A DNA stretch of 7,797 nucleotides from PVC group bacterium (lineage in GTDB: Bacteria > Verrucomicrobiota > Kiritimatiellia > UBA8416 > PXDI01): the NCBI GenBank assembly GCA_003565095.1, contig PXDI01000129.1:1-7797 (forward strand). Reading direction: 5' to 3'. The notes under the pieces are model-generated. The model did not search any database. It was given only the letters and a program-made list of their open reading frames with translations, and was not told the DNA's origin. The position numbers and the translations under genes were made by a program. Each line of letters starts with the position of its first letter. The first letter of the stretch is position 1. This document shows, piece after piece, positions 1 to 6,914 of the stretch.

Positions 1-767
1 ATGTGGGCTACATGCCGGAGAATGTGCCGCTTTATCCTGAGATGCGGGTTGATGAATATTTGCGTTATCGCGGAAGGTTGAAGGGTTTGCGCGGGCGGCG
101 CTTGCGCAGCAGGGTTGACGAGATGCTGGAGGAATGCGGGCTGCTTGAAGTGCGCCGTAAGTTGATCGGCACGCTGTCGAAGGGTTTCCGGCAGCGCGTC
201 GGGCTGGCGGACAGTCTGGTTCATGAACCGGAACTGTTGATTCTTGATGAGCCGACCATCGGGCTGGATCCGCATCAGATCAGGCATATCCGCAATCTGA
301 TCCGCGGTCTTGCGCAGCGTCATACAGTGCTGCTTTCCAGTCATATTCTTTCGGAGGTGGAGGCGATCTGCCGGCATGTAATCATTATTCAGCGGGGACG
401 GATTCTGGCGTCGGACGCTACGGAAAATCTGGTGGGGGTATTGCAGGGGTTGGGGCAGTTGAGTGTTGAAATTGAAGGGCCGTGGGAAAGTGTGTCACGT
501 GCTTTGGAGGGCATAGAGCATGTGATCAAGGTATCGCATGAGCGGCCGGGTTCGTGGACGCGGTTTCTGGTGAGTTGTGAAAAGGGCTGTGATGTGCGTG
601 CGGCGGTGTTTGATTGTGTGCGGCAGGGCGGTTGGCGTTTGCGGGAGCTGCGGCAGGACCGCAAGAATCTTGAAGATATATTTGTTGAAATGACCGGCCA
701 GGTTACAGCGGAAGAAGAGCGGCCGGGGGAAGTTCCAGCACCTGAAATAGAGGAAAGTTACTGGTGA
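1..767 (+). CDS. ABC transporter ATP-binding protein, GldA-like (5'-truncated by window edge)
   Basis: ATPase subunit of an ABC transporter, expected to sit on the cytoplasmic face and drive the permease encoded next. The first complete codon in frame is at base 3. The start codon and Walker A (P-loop) lie upstream of the window, so the GTG at 3 is not the true start. Numbering from that codon, the visible motifs are the region after the Q-loop (GYMPEN, 2-7), the ABC signature LSKGFRQRVGLA (58-69), Walker B LLILDE (78-83), the D-loop GLDP (87-90) and the switch histidine in SSHIL (H114). The C-terminal part ends in NLEDIFVEMT (222-231), typical of the DRA/CcmA/GldA-type ATPases, and then an acidic tail of about 20 residues. 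The signature departs from LSGGQ as is usual in this subfamily. The Q-loop position carries E where many ABC ATPases have Q. The family call is sure; the GldA-like subtype follows mainly from the neighbours. Confidence 0.93.
   Translation, partial: VGYMPENVPLYPEMRVDEYLRYRGRLKGLRGRRLRSRVDEMLEECGLLEVRRKLIGTLSKGFRQRVGLADSLVHEPELLILDEPTIGLDPHQIRHIRNLIRGLAQRHTVLLSSHILSEVEAICRHVIIIQRGRILASDATENLVGVLQGLGQLSVEIEGPWESVSRALEGIEHVIKVSHERPGSWTRFLVSCEKGCDVRAAVFDCVRQGGWRLRELRQDRKNLEDIFVEMTGQVTAEEERPGEVPAPEIEESYW
749..754 (+). promoter_or_regulatory. Ribosome binding site for the GldF-like permease
   Basis: AGAGGA lies nine bases before the GTG at 764, inside the end of the ATPase gene. It supports that GTG as the start and the four-base GTGA stop/start overlap at 764-767, a sign of translational coupling. 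Confidence 0.7.
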
Positions 768-1498
768 GATGCATTCTTACAATCTGGCGGCGTGACTTGA
801 AGGCGGTATTTGTTTCGCCGGTGGCCTATGTGGTGATGGTGGTTTTCTTATCGATCACCGGCTGGGTTTTTCTGCAACTGGTGGAAGGGCATATCGGGGC
901 GATGGAACCGTTGCCGGTGCTGATGTTCAAGGTGATGGTCTTTTTCTGGCTGCCGGCGCTGGCGGCGGTAATTACTATGCGCTGCTTTGCCGATGAAAAA
1001 CGCCTGGGAACGATTGAAACACTAATGACCTCGCCGATTTCCGACAGCCAGATTGTGCTCGGCAAATTTTTTGCGGCCTGGAGTTTTCTGTTGCTTGTGA
1101 CCTTGCCGGCGCTGGGTAATTTATGGTTGCTGGCGTGGGCAAGTCCGGCGCTGGAGTCAATTGATGCCGGTGCGGTGACCGGCGGTGTAATTCTTTATGT
1201 TCTGCTTTCCGGAATGTGTGTGGCCGCCGGGTTGCTGGCATCGCTGTGTACAAACAATCAGATTGTGGCCTTTGTTTCATGTTTTGCGGTGGTGCTGCTG
1301 GCGGTGCTGGCCGGGGAGCTGCTTGTCACGCTGCCGTATGCGGGCGGTGCCGGTTTTGAAGCGCTGGTGCTGTCGCGGCAGGTTGTCGATTTTTCGCGCG
1401 GGTTAATTGACTCGCGTCCGCTGGTGATTTATGTAACCGCAACCGCCTGGCTGCTGTTTCTGGCGGTAAGACTGCTGGAATGGAGCCGTTGGCGTTGA
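764..1498 (+). CDS. ABC transporter permease, GldF-like
   Basis: Membrane subunit of the ABC system, 244 residues, close to the usual length of GldF-like permeases. Hydropathy by eye gives six membrane segments at about 19-39, 52-71, 102-126, 139-160, 166-190 and 219-237. The family hallmark is the cytoplasmic stretch MRCFADEKRLGTIETLMTSP (72-91), followed by ISDSQIVLGKF (92-102); it closely matches the MRSFAEE..GTIELLLTSP..D.QIVLGK pattern of this family. TNNQIVAF (163-170) is a second conserved spot. The start is GTG, overlapping the ATPase stop codon by four bases and preceded by AGAGGA. An ATG at 769 is out of frame. The protein probably dimerises and pairs with the upstream ATPase and the GldG-like protein downstream. 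In Bacteroidota, GldF is tied to gliding and type IX secretion; outside that phylum, homologues are common and their substrate is unknown. Confidence 0.92.
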   Translation: MRCILTIWRRDLKAVFVSPVAYVVMVVFLSITGWVFLQLVEGHIGAMEPLPVLMFKVMVFFWLPALAAVITMRCFADEKRLGTIETLMTSPISDSQIVLGKFFAAWSFLLLVTLPALGNLWLLAWASPALESIDAGAVTGGVILYVLLSGMCVAAGLLASLCTNNQIVAFVSCFAVVLLAVLAGELLVTLPYAGGAGFEALVLSRQVVDFSRGLIDSRPLVIYVTATAWLLFLAVRLLEWSRWR

Positions 1499-1513
1499 TA
1501 ACTGGCGACGAAA

Positions 1514-3064
1514 GTGAGTTTATTCATGGGGACTGAGGAGAAAAAAGAAGCCGGGCATCAGAGCGCGCCGGCAATGCGCGGCATCTGGCACCAGCGCGGG
1601 TTGCGGATGGTCAGCGGTGTTAATGTAATGGTGTCGTGCCTGCTGGCATTGGCGGCGGTGCTGTTAATTAATATCATCGCGCATCGCTATGTATGGCGGT
1701 CGGATATCAGCCGTGAGAACCAGTACCGGCTTTCTGAGCGGACACTCGAGCAGTTGCAGACCCTCCCGGTGGACGTGAATGTTACCGTATTGATGCGGCA
1801 GCGTCATGAGTTGCACGAGAGTGTCCGCCGTTTGATGCAGGAATACCGCCATGCGGCCGATGAAGCAAGTGCACCCGGCCGTCTGACGGTGGAGTTTGTT
1901 GATCCTGACCGGGATCTGGCGGTAATCCGCCGGCTTTCGCAGCAGTTTGACCTGAGTCAGCCGAATGTATTGATTTTTGAAGCGGGCGGGCGGACCCGTT
2001 ATGTTGAAGCCTCCGCATTGATGGAATACCGTTTGGACATGACCGAAGGGCGTCATTTTTCGCGGCGGCCCGAGGCTTTTGTTGCAGAGCGTGTCATTTC
2101 ATCGGCCATTCAGAGTGTTCTGGATGCGCGCCAGCCGGTGGTGTATTTTCTGAGCGGGCATGGCGAGCGTGATACTATGGATTTCGGCACGCAAGCCGGC
2201 TATGCGACGCTGGCGCGTATTTTGCGCCGCGAAAACATGGATGTGCGCCAGCTCATTCTCGGCGAGCATAATGCAGTGCCGGAGGATTGTTCGGCACTTG
2301 TGATTGCCGGTCCGGACCGGCGGCTTTCCAGCGGTGAAGTCGCACGGATCAGTGAATATCTGGACAACAGCGGCCGGGCGTTTATTATGCTTGATCCCTC
2401 GACGGTCACGGGGCTTGAGGATCTGATGCGGCGTTGGGGGGTGAAACTCGCGCATGATGTGGTGGTCGGCTTAACGCTCACCGGCCGTGAGTTGATCATC
2501 AACAACTATGGCGAGCATCCGATCACACGGCGTTTTAAGAATGTGTCAACGATGTTTTACACTCCGCGTTCGATAGAGCCTGATCCGCAGCATGCCGCCG
2601 CTGATGCGTTGCATGTTGACCGGCCGCGGGTAACGGTGCTGGCAAAAACCACTTCTGAGGGCTGGGCTGAGTTTGATTTGAACCAATTGCCGCCGCGTTA
2701 TGATGAGGGTGTTGACCGTGCCGGGCCGGTTTCCGTGGCGGCCGCGGTTGAACTTGGCGGTCCGGACGATATCAACATCGGCTTGCGGCCGACACGTATG
2801 GTGGTGGTCGGCGATTCCTATTTTGTTTCCAACGGCGCGTTGCAGAGCGGCGTTGGCGGGAATCTGGACTTTTTCCTGAGTGCTTTGAACTGGCTGATTG
2901 AGCGTGATTCGCTGCTGGCAATCGGTCCGCGTGACCCGGGCGTGCTCCGGCTCGACATGACCCGGCGTGAATGGCGGAAAGTCTACTTGCTGTCTGTCGG
3001 TTTGCTGCCGGGGGTGCTGGCGCTAATCGGACTGCTAATTGGATGGCTGCGCCGTATGAATTGA
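1514..3064 (+). CDS. GldG-like ABC transporter auxiliary protein (ABC_transp_aux/DUF4350-type domain)
   Basis: Inner-membrane protein of 516 residues with a large extracytoplasmic region, the usual partner of GldF-like permeases. The N-terminus is cytoplasmic (1-33), then a membrane segment at about 35-57. The body shows VVYFLSGHGERD (209-220), the SGHGE motif of the GldG/ABC_transp_aux family, and an alpha/beta stretch ALVIAGPDRRLSSGEV...RAFIMLDP (261-295). The C-terminal signature is RMVVVGDSYFVSN (428-440) and NLDFFLSALNWLIERD (450-465), followed by a second membrane segment at about 489-511 and a short basic tail. The gap to the permease is 15 bases. The start is uncertain: GTG at 1514 has only a weak ribosome site, while an in-frame ATG at 1526 is preceded by AAGTGAG (1512-1518) and would shorten the protein by four residues. 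Both starts leave the anchor intact. The domain is not known to be catalytic; it probably binds substrate or partners at the periplasmic face. Confidence 0.9.
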   Translation: MSLFMGTEEKKEAGHQSAPAMRGIWHQRGLRMVSGVNVMVSCLLALAAVLLINIIAHRYVWRSDISRENQYRLSERTLEQLQTLPVDVNVTVLMRQRHELHESVRRLMQEYRHAADEASAPGRLTVEFVDPDRDLAVIRRLSQQFDLSQPNVLIFEAGGRTRYVEASALMEYRLDMTEGRHFSRRPEAFVAERVISSAIQSVLDARQPVVYFLSGHGERDTMDFGTQAGYATLARILRRENMDVRQLILGEHNAVPEDCSALVIAGPDRRLSSGEVARISEYLDNSGRAFIMLDPSTVTGLEDLMRRWGVKLAHDVVVGLTLTGRELIINNYGEHPITRRFKNVSTMFYTPRSIEPDPQHAAADALHVDRPRVTVLAKTTSEGWAEFDLNQLPPRYDEGVDRAGPVSVAAAVELGGPDDINIGLRPTRMVVVGDSYFVSNGALQSGVGGNLDFFLSALNWLIERDSLLAIGPRDPGVLRLDMTRREWRKVYLLSVGLLPGVLALIGLLIGWLRRMN

Positions 3065-3070
3065 GGCGTG

Positions 3071-3076
3071 AAAGGA
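3071..3076 (+). promoter_or_regulatory. Ribosome binding site that decides a TTG start
   Basis: AAAGGA sits seven bases before the TTG at 3084. The nearest ATG (3076) is out of frame with the long coding region and runs into a stop within about 15 codons, so the Shine-Dalgarno points to TTG as the start of the DUF4340 gene. Confidence 0.65.
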
Positions 3077-3083
3077 TGCGGCT

Positions 3084-4922
3084 TTGTCTTTTAAAACCAC
3101 TTTACGGCTGTTGGTTGCGGTAATTCTGCTGGGCGGGATTGTCTGGGTGTTGAATTATTCCGCTCCGGATGGTACGCGCCGTGCGGCAGAGGCCGGACTG
3201 CTGCCGCCGTTCCGTCACGAAATTCATCGTCTGGAGCTTTTTCGCGAAGACTCGCAGTTGGTGCTTGAAAGAGACGCGGATGGCTGGCTGGTGGTGCATC
3301 CTCTGCGTGTCCGTGCGGATGCGGGAGTTGTGCGTTCGCTGATTGCCTTGCTGGAATCGCTGCCAAGGCTTGATACAATCACCGCCGGGCAGATGCAGGC
3401 GCGGGAGCTGGGCCGCCATGATTACGGGCTGGACGAAGCCGCCCCGCGGCTGCGCATTGTTGCCGAGGATCTGGACTTTACGCTGCATTTGGGCGGCCTG
3501 TCGCCCTTTGGTGAGCAGTTGTTTGTCCGTTGCGGAAACGAGGCGGATGTTGTGGCAACCGATGCAATCCTGTGGCAGGCGCTTCCCGAAAATCTGCTGG
3601 CAGTGATTAACCGCCGGGTATTCAGGGGCAGCCGGCAGCAGTGGGTGCGCCTTGATATTCACCGCGAGGGCGCACCTTTTCTGCAATTATCCAGAAATGC
3701 TGACGGCTGGTCTTTACAGCAGCCGATTGCAGCGCGAGCCGGTCGCGCCGCCGTTGAGGGTTTGCTGGCAGAGCTGGAAGGGATGGAGATCATTGATTAT
3801 GTGTGGGAAGTGGCGGCGGAAGAAAGCACGGTTAATGGTTATGCGGTGCCGGTGTTCAGGGATGCCGAAACCTATGGATTGACGCGGGATGATGCAAAAT
3901 TCCGGGTGCGGCTCTGGATGGAGGGATCCGATGTTTCGCAGGATTTACTGTTAGGCCGTGTGCCTTCGGGCACCCCCGACAGAATCTATGCAATGCAGGA
4001 AGGTGAAGATGCGGTTTTCATGGTTGCGGCAGAAATCAGCAAACCGCTATCTGTCGGGATTTCTGATTTGCGTGAGCGCCGGCTTTTCAGAATTAACCGT
4101 CATTCTGTTAACCGCGTTATTTTACAATCCGGGGATGTGCGCTCTGTGATGCAGCTCGGGGAGGATAACCGCTGGATGTTAAACGAACCGCAGCATGCCA
4201 GAGCCGACAACGAAACGGTGCGTAATCTGCTGGACGGGATTTTGCGGATCGAAGCGCGGGATTTTCTGGAAAGCGAGGACTATGAGAAGCATCATGCCGC
4301 ATTAGAGCGACCCTGGCTGGGTATTACGCTTGAGAGCGGTTCTGCCGAAAAACCGGATGTTGCGGGTATGTTGATCGGCCGGCCGGACACTAACGGCATC
4401 AGTGTGGCGGTTCTTCCGGAGCGCAAGCTGGCGGTGCGCCTTAATGCGGAAGCATTGCCGTTCTCGATGGAGCACCCGGTTTTGCCGCAGGCGTTTCTGG
4501 ACCGTACGATCATGTCGCTGTATCCGCAGAATATTATGCGGATTGGGTTGAAGACCGGGGATTACAAGTATGAAATGATGCGCGACGAAGAGCAGGATGG
4601 ATGGGTCACGGCCGGAGGTGATCCGGTAAATTCTGATCTTCTGGATGAATTGTTGTTTTTTGCGGCACACGTCAGGGCCGCCGACATCGCCACCCTTAAT
4701 CCCGACAATCTTAAGAAATACGGACTTGATGCAGGGTTTTTTGAAATAACATACGGGTTGGCGGGGGACGGGGGGATCAAGCGCATAATCTTTATTGGTG
4801 CGCTCCTGCCTGATCAAGGCGGTTATTATGCCAGATTGCAGGGGGTGGACATGGTTTTTGTGTTGAGTCGTGAGGTTGTTCAGCGTGTTACCGGCGGATT
4901 GCTGGCCGGGCCGGAGAAGTGA
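3084..4922 (+). CDS. DUF4340-type membrane-anchored repeat protein
   Basis: Protein of 612 residues with one N-terminal membrane anchor (about 6-25), the rest predicted to be periplasmic. The body reads as four diverged copies of a unit of roughly 135-155 residues, at about 45-178, 179-331, 332-471 and 472-607. Each copy has a leading strand with a basic/hydrophobic pattern, a W preceded by acidic residues (DADGW 64-68, NADGW 205-209, EDNRW 360-364, EQDGW 503-507), a P or G turn, a helix with spaced leucines, a (Y/H)GLD-like turn in copies 1, 2 and 4 (DYGLDE 113-118, TYGLTR 263-268, KYGLDA 545-550), a strand ending in (L/I)G, and a closing junction such as NRRVF, ERRLF or LDRTI. This pattern matches DUF4340, a domain commonly encoded beside GldG-like genes. 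The start is TTG with AAAGGA seven bases upstream. The gap to the gene before is 19 bases. Function is unknown; a structural or substrate-handling partner of the ABC complex is inferred. Confidence 0.85.
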   Translation: MSFKTTLRLLVAVILLGGIVWVLNYSAPDGTRRAAEAGLLPPFRHEIHRLELFREDSQLVLERDADGWLVVHPLRVRADAGVVRSLIALLESLPRLDTITAGQMQARELGRHDYGLDEAAPRLRIVAEDLDFTLHLGGLSPFGEQLFVRCGNEADVVATDAILWQALPENLLAVINRRVFRGSRQQWVRLDIHREGAPFLQLSRNADGWSLQQPIAARAGRAAVEGLLAELEGMEIIDYVWEVAAEESTVNGYAVPVFRDAETYGLTRDDAKFRVRLWMEGSDVSQDLLLGRVPSGTPDRIYAMQEGEDAVFMVAAEISKPLSVGISDLRERRLFRINRHSVNRVILQSGDVRSVMQLGEDNRWMLNEPQHARADNETVRNLLDGILRIEARDFLESEDYEKHHAALERPWLGITLESGSAEKPDVAGMLIGRPDTNGISVAVLPERKLAVRLNAEALPFSMEHPVLPQAFLDRTIMSLYPQNIMRIGLKTGDYKYEMMRDEEQDGWVTAGGDPVNSDLLDELLFFAAHVRAADIATLNPDNLKKYGLDAGFFEITYGLAGDGGIKRIIFIGALLPDQGGYYARLQGVDMVFVLSREVVQRVTGGLLAGPEK

Positions 4923-4926
4923 GGTG
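4921..4926 (+). promoter_or_regulatory. Ribosome binding site before a second TTG start
   Basis: GAGGTG overlaps the end of the DUF4340 stop codon and lies five bases before the TTG at 4932. No in-frame ATG precedes the membrane anchor of the AsmA-like protein, so this site supports TTG as the start. Confidence 0.6.
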
Positions 4927-4931
4927 CCGGC

Positions 4932-6869
4932 TTGAGTGATAACGCCAACAATTCACGGGGGGCAGGGGTTTCTTTCTTGCGCCGAACGGGTGCGTTTATA
5001 AAACATGCTTTTTATGTGCTGCTGGCTGCCGTGGCAATTGTTCTGGTGGTGTTTTCAACAATCGGCATTCCGCTGCCGTTAGTTGATGCAGGCATTCAGC
5101 GGGCGAATCTGCGCAATCTGTCCATAGAGATTGAGCATGCACGTCTTGACCCTCTGCGCGGTATTGTGTTTTCCGGGGTCAAGGTTTACCGCAAACGTAT
5201 AATCGGTCCGGCGGTATTGGATGCCGAAGAACTGATCCTATACGCAAATCCTTTTAGTCGTCTTTATTCTGAACGTATTTCCGGGAAAATTATGCTGCAC
5301 GATGCGGTTTTACGACCCGAAATGTTCTGGTATGAACGACCGGATATTCCGGAGCCAATCGTAGCCGGAAAGCTGCCGTGGTCTCTGACGGTAGTGGCCG
5401 AAGCTTGTGAAATGTGGGGCGTTTATATTGACCGGATGCGGTTGCTTGTCAGATATGAATTCCCGGTTTATGTTGTTAATCTGGAAGAGGCCGCTTTGCG
5501 CGATGGCTTTGAATTGCAGAGAAATGTTTCCGGTACGTCGATATTTAATGTTGATACCGACATATTGGAAGGTGAATTCACTTCAGGTTTTCATCCGCGA
5601 GTGCTTTTGCCCGTTCTTGATATGTTTGAAATGCCGTTTACCGCCCGGCTGGTTAAGGATTTTGCATTCGGTCATGCCCCTCCGCGTGTTGATTCGGTTG
5701 TCAGGTTCAACCGGCAGACGCGGCAGTGGGACTATGCAGGGGATGTCTGGCTGCCGGAATGTCGCTTTAGAAATGTGGTTTTATCGCAAGGGAACGGAAG
5801 AATTGTTCTCCGTAAGACAGAAGATGATACCAGTGTGCGGGTGGATCCATTGGTGCTGGTGCGTCCTGAAGGGGTGGTTCGCGGTTTTCTGGCAACCGTC
5901 TATTCCGAGCAAAGTATGCAGTTCAGCATCAATTCGGGAATATATCCACCGGCACTGTTCCGGATGGTCGGGTTCCAGCCTGAACATGTGCTGCTGTCGC
6001 GCTGTCGCTATGAGGGGCCGTCTTTTATCGCCGGAGATGGCATGATCGGCATAGGTAATCATGATCGGGATGATTTCCGTTTTTCCTTTATCGGCGAAAA
6101 TTTCAGCTTTGAACCGTTTACGGCAACCCGCTGCCGGGTGGATGGCTATGCGAAAGGCCGGGAGTATCATGCCACAAATGCCGTGGCGGAATTCTGCGGA
6201 GGAAGCGTTTCAGGAGGGTTGGAGTTTGAGCTGCCGCAGGAAGACGACGGCGCGGTTTCTTATAAGATTGAACTTCATCTGCAACAGGCGGATTTCTCCG
6301 AAATGCTGGGTCAGTTGCAGGTGGAGCGTGCGGCGGAGGTTTCGGGCATCGTCGGCGGCAGCATCAGAGTGGCCGGAATGTTTAACGAAGATGCCTTGCG
6401 TGAAGCGCAGGGCGAGGGGACTGTCCGGATCCGCCGCGGGCATATCTTCCGCCTGCCGATCTTCGGCGGGCTTTCGGAGGTGATGTCGCGCATTGTGCCC
6501 GGACTTGATTTTGTTTTGCGGCAATCGGATGCGGATGCCGACTATCATGTCTCGGACGGGTATTTGGTAACGCGCAAAGCCACGGCGCAGGGGGATGTTT
6601 TCAGTCTTGAGGGATCCGGGCGCTATGATATGGTGAATGATCAGTTGGATTACAGTGTACAGGTAAAGCTGATGAAAGAGCACACGCTTGTCGCCAGAAT
6701 CCTGCGGACATTAACCTATCCGATCTCAAAGCTGCTTGAATTCCGTTTACGCGGCTCGTTGAGTGAGCCGCACTGGTATCCGGTAAATTTTTCAACCGAT
6801 TTACTGCGCAGGATCGGCAGTGCGCCCGAAGCGATCCGGTCGGTCTTTACCTCGGGCGAAGATGATTGA
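4932..6869 (+). CDS. AsmA-like protein with N-terminal membrane anchor
   Basis: Protein of 645 residues. A short basic N-terminus (RRTGAFIKH, 17-25) precedes one membrane segment at about 26-48, after which the chain is predicted to be periplasmic and rich in beta strands. The early part resembles AsmA/TamB-type proteins: NLRNLSIEIEHARLDPLRG (59-77) followed by the strand FSGVKVYR (80-87). The C-terminal third carries the most recognisable AsmA-like region: GSIRVAGMF (476-484), GEGTVRIRRGHIFRLPIFGG (494-513), a helix LSEVMSRIVPGL (514-525), DADYHVSDGYLVTR (535-548), FSLEGSGRYDM (557-567) and LDYSVQVKLM (572-581). It ends with LRGSLSEPHWYPVNF (606-620), the usual closing strand. Family members form long lipid-binding grooves or bridges across the periplasm in Proteobacteria. 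A comparable role here is inference, supported by the ABC genes nine bases upstream. The start is TTG. The family call is good; the subfamily (AsmA, YhdP or TamB type) is not resolved. Confidence 0.78.
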   Translation: MSDNANNSRGAGVSFLRRTGAFIKHAFYVLLAAVAIVLVVFSTIGIPLPLVDAGIQRANLRNLSIEIEHARLDPLRGIVFSGVKVYRKRIIGPAVLDAEELILYANPFSRLYSERISGKIMLHDAVLRPEMFWYERPDIPEPIVAGKLPWSLTVVAEACEMWGVYIDRMRLLVRYEFPVYVVNLEEAALRDGFELQRNVSGTSIFNVDTDILEGEFTSGFHPRVLLPVLDMFEMPFTARLVKDFAFGHAPPRVDSVVRFNRQTRQWDYAGDVWLPECRFRNVVLSQGNGRIVLRKTEDDTSVRVDPLVLVRPEGVVRGFLATVYSEQSMQFSINSGIYPPALFRMVGFQPEHVLLSRCRYEGPSFIAGDGMIGIGNHDRDDFRFSFIGENFSFEPFTATRCRVDGYAKGREYHATNAVAEFCGGSVSGGLEFELPQEDDGAVSYKIELHLQQADFSEMLGQLQVERAAEVSGIVGGSIRVAGMFNEDALREAQGEGTVRIRRGHIFRLPIFGGLSEVMSRIVPGLDFVLRQSDADADYHVSDGYLVTRKATAQGDVFSLEGSGRYDMVNDQLDYSVQVKLMKEHTLVARILRTLTYPISKLLEFRLRGSLSEPHWYPVNFSTDLLRRIGSAPEAIRSVFTSGEDD

Positions 6870-6872
6870 ATA

Positions 6873-6892
6873 TATTCTACAATGTCAGAATA
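6873..6892. repeat. Small inverted repeat TATTCT-N8-AGAATA
   Basis: Six-base perfect arms (6873-6878 and 6887-6892) flank an eight-base loop. The stem has one C-G pair per arm and is followed by A-rich, not T-rich, sequence on the plus strand, so it is a poor terminator. It overlaps the candidate -10 element and could be an operator half-site pair, or chance in AT-rich DNA. Confidence 0.3.
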
Positions 6893-6901
6893 AATCAAAA
6901 T

Positions 6902-6908
6902 AAAGGAG
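6902..6908 (+). promoter_or_regulatory. Strong ribosome binding site for the secreted protein
   Basis: AAAGGAG is six bases before the ATG at 6915. It is the best Shine-Dalgarno in the window and fixes the start of the downstream gene. Confidence 0.85.
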
Positions 6909-6914
6909 TAAATT

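Larger units (their letters stand above)
6870..6914 (+). promoter_or_regulatory. AT-rich spacer with candidate promoter for the downstream gene
   Basis: This is the longest non-coding stretch in the window and has only 9 G/C in 45 bases, unlike the G+C-rich genes around it. TACAAT at 6878-6883 is a fair -10 match, but no convincing -35 lies 16-18 bases upstream. The stretch also holds the 6873-6892 inverted repeat and the ribosome site at 6902-6908. No G+C-rich hairpin with a T-run is present, so the operon lacks a visible intrinsic terminator here and read-through is possible. Confidence 0.35.

Noticed and set aside
3076..3078. ATG as alternative start before the DUF4340 gene
   Set aside because: It is out of frame with the long coding region and reaches a stop after about 15 codons.
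3102..3686. 194-codon open frame on the minus strand
   Set aside because: It lies wholly antisense to the DUF4340 gene, shows no recognisable domain or ribosome site, and its composition (rich in H, Q, R, P) is typical of an opposite-strand shadow of G+C-rich coding DNA.
4302..4817. 171-codon open frame on the minus strand
   Set aside because: Antisense to the DUF4340 gene, whose repeat pattern confirms the plus-strand frame; no domain is seen in the antisense translation.
5407..6045. 212-codon plus-strand open frame in another frame
   Set aside because: It sits inside the AsmA-like gene in a shifted frame; its C/W/R-rich composition and lack of any motif mark it as a shadow.
6210..6683. 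157-codon open frame on the minus strand
   Set aside because: Antisense to the best-conserved AsmA-like C-terminal region; the translation looks like a shadow.
6873..6900. Possible intrinsic terminator after the AsmA-like gene
   Set aside because: The six-base stem is AT-rich and followed by A-rich sequence on the plus strand, without a T-run, so it does not meet the usual pattern.
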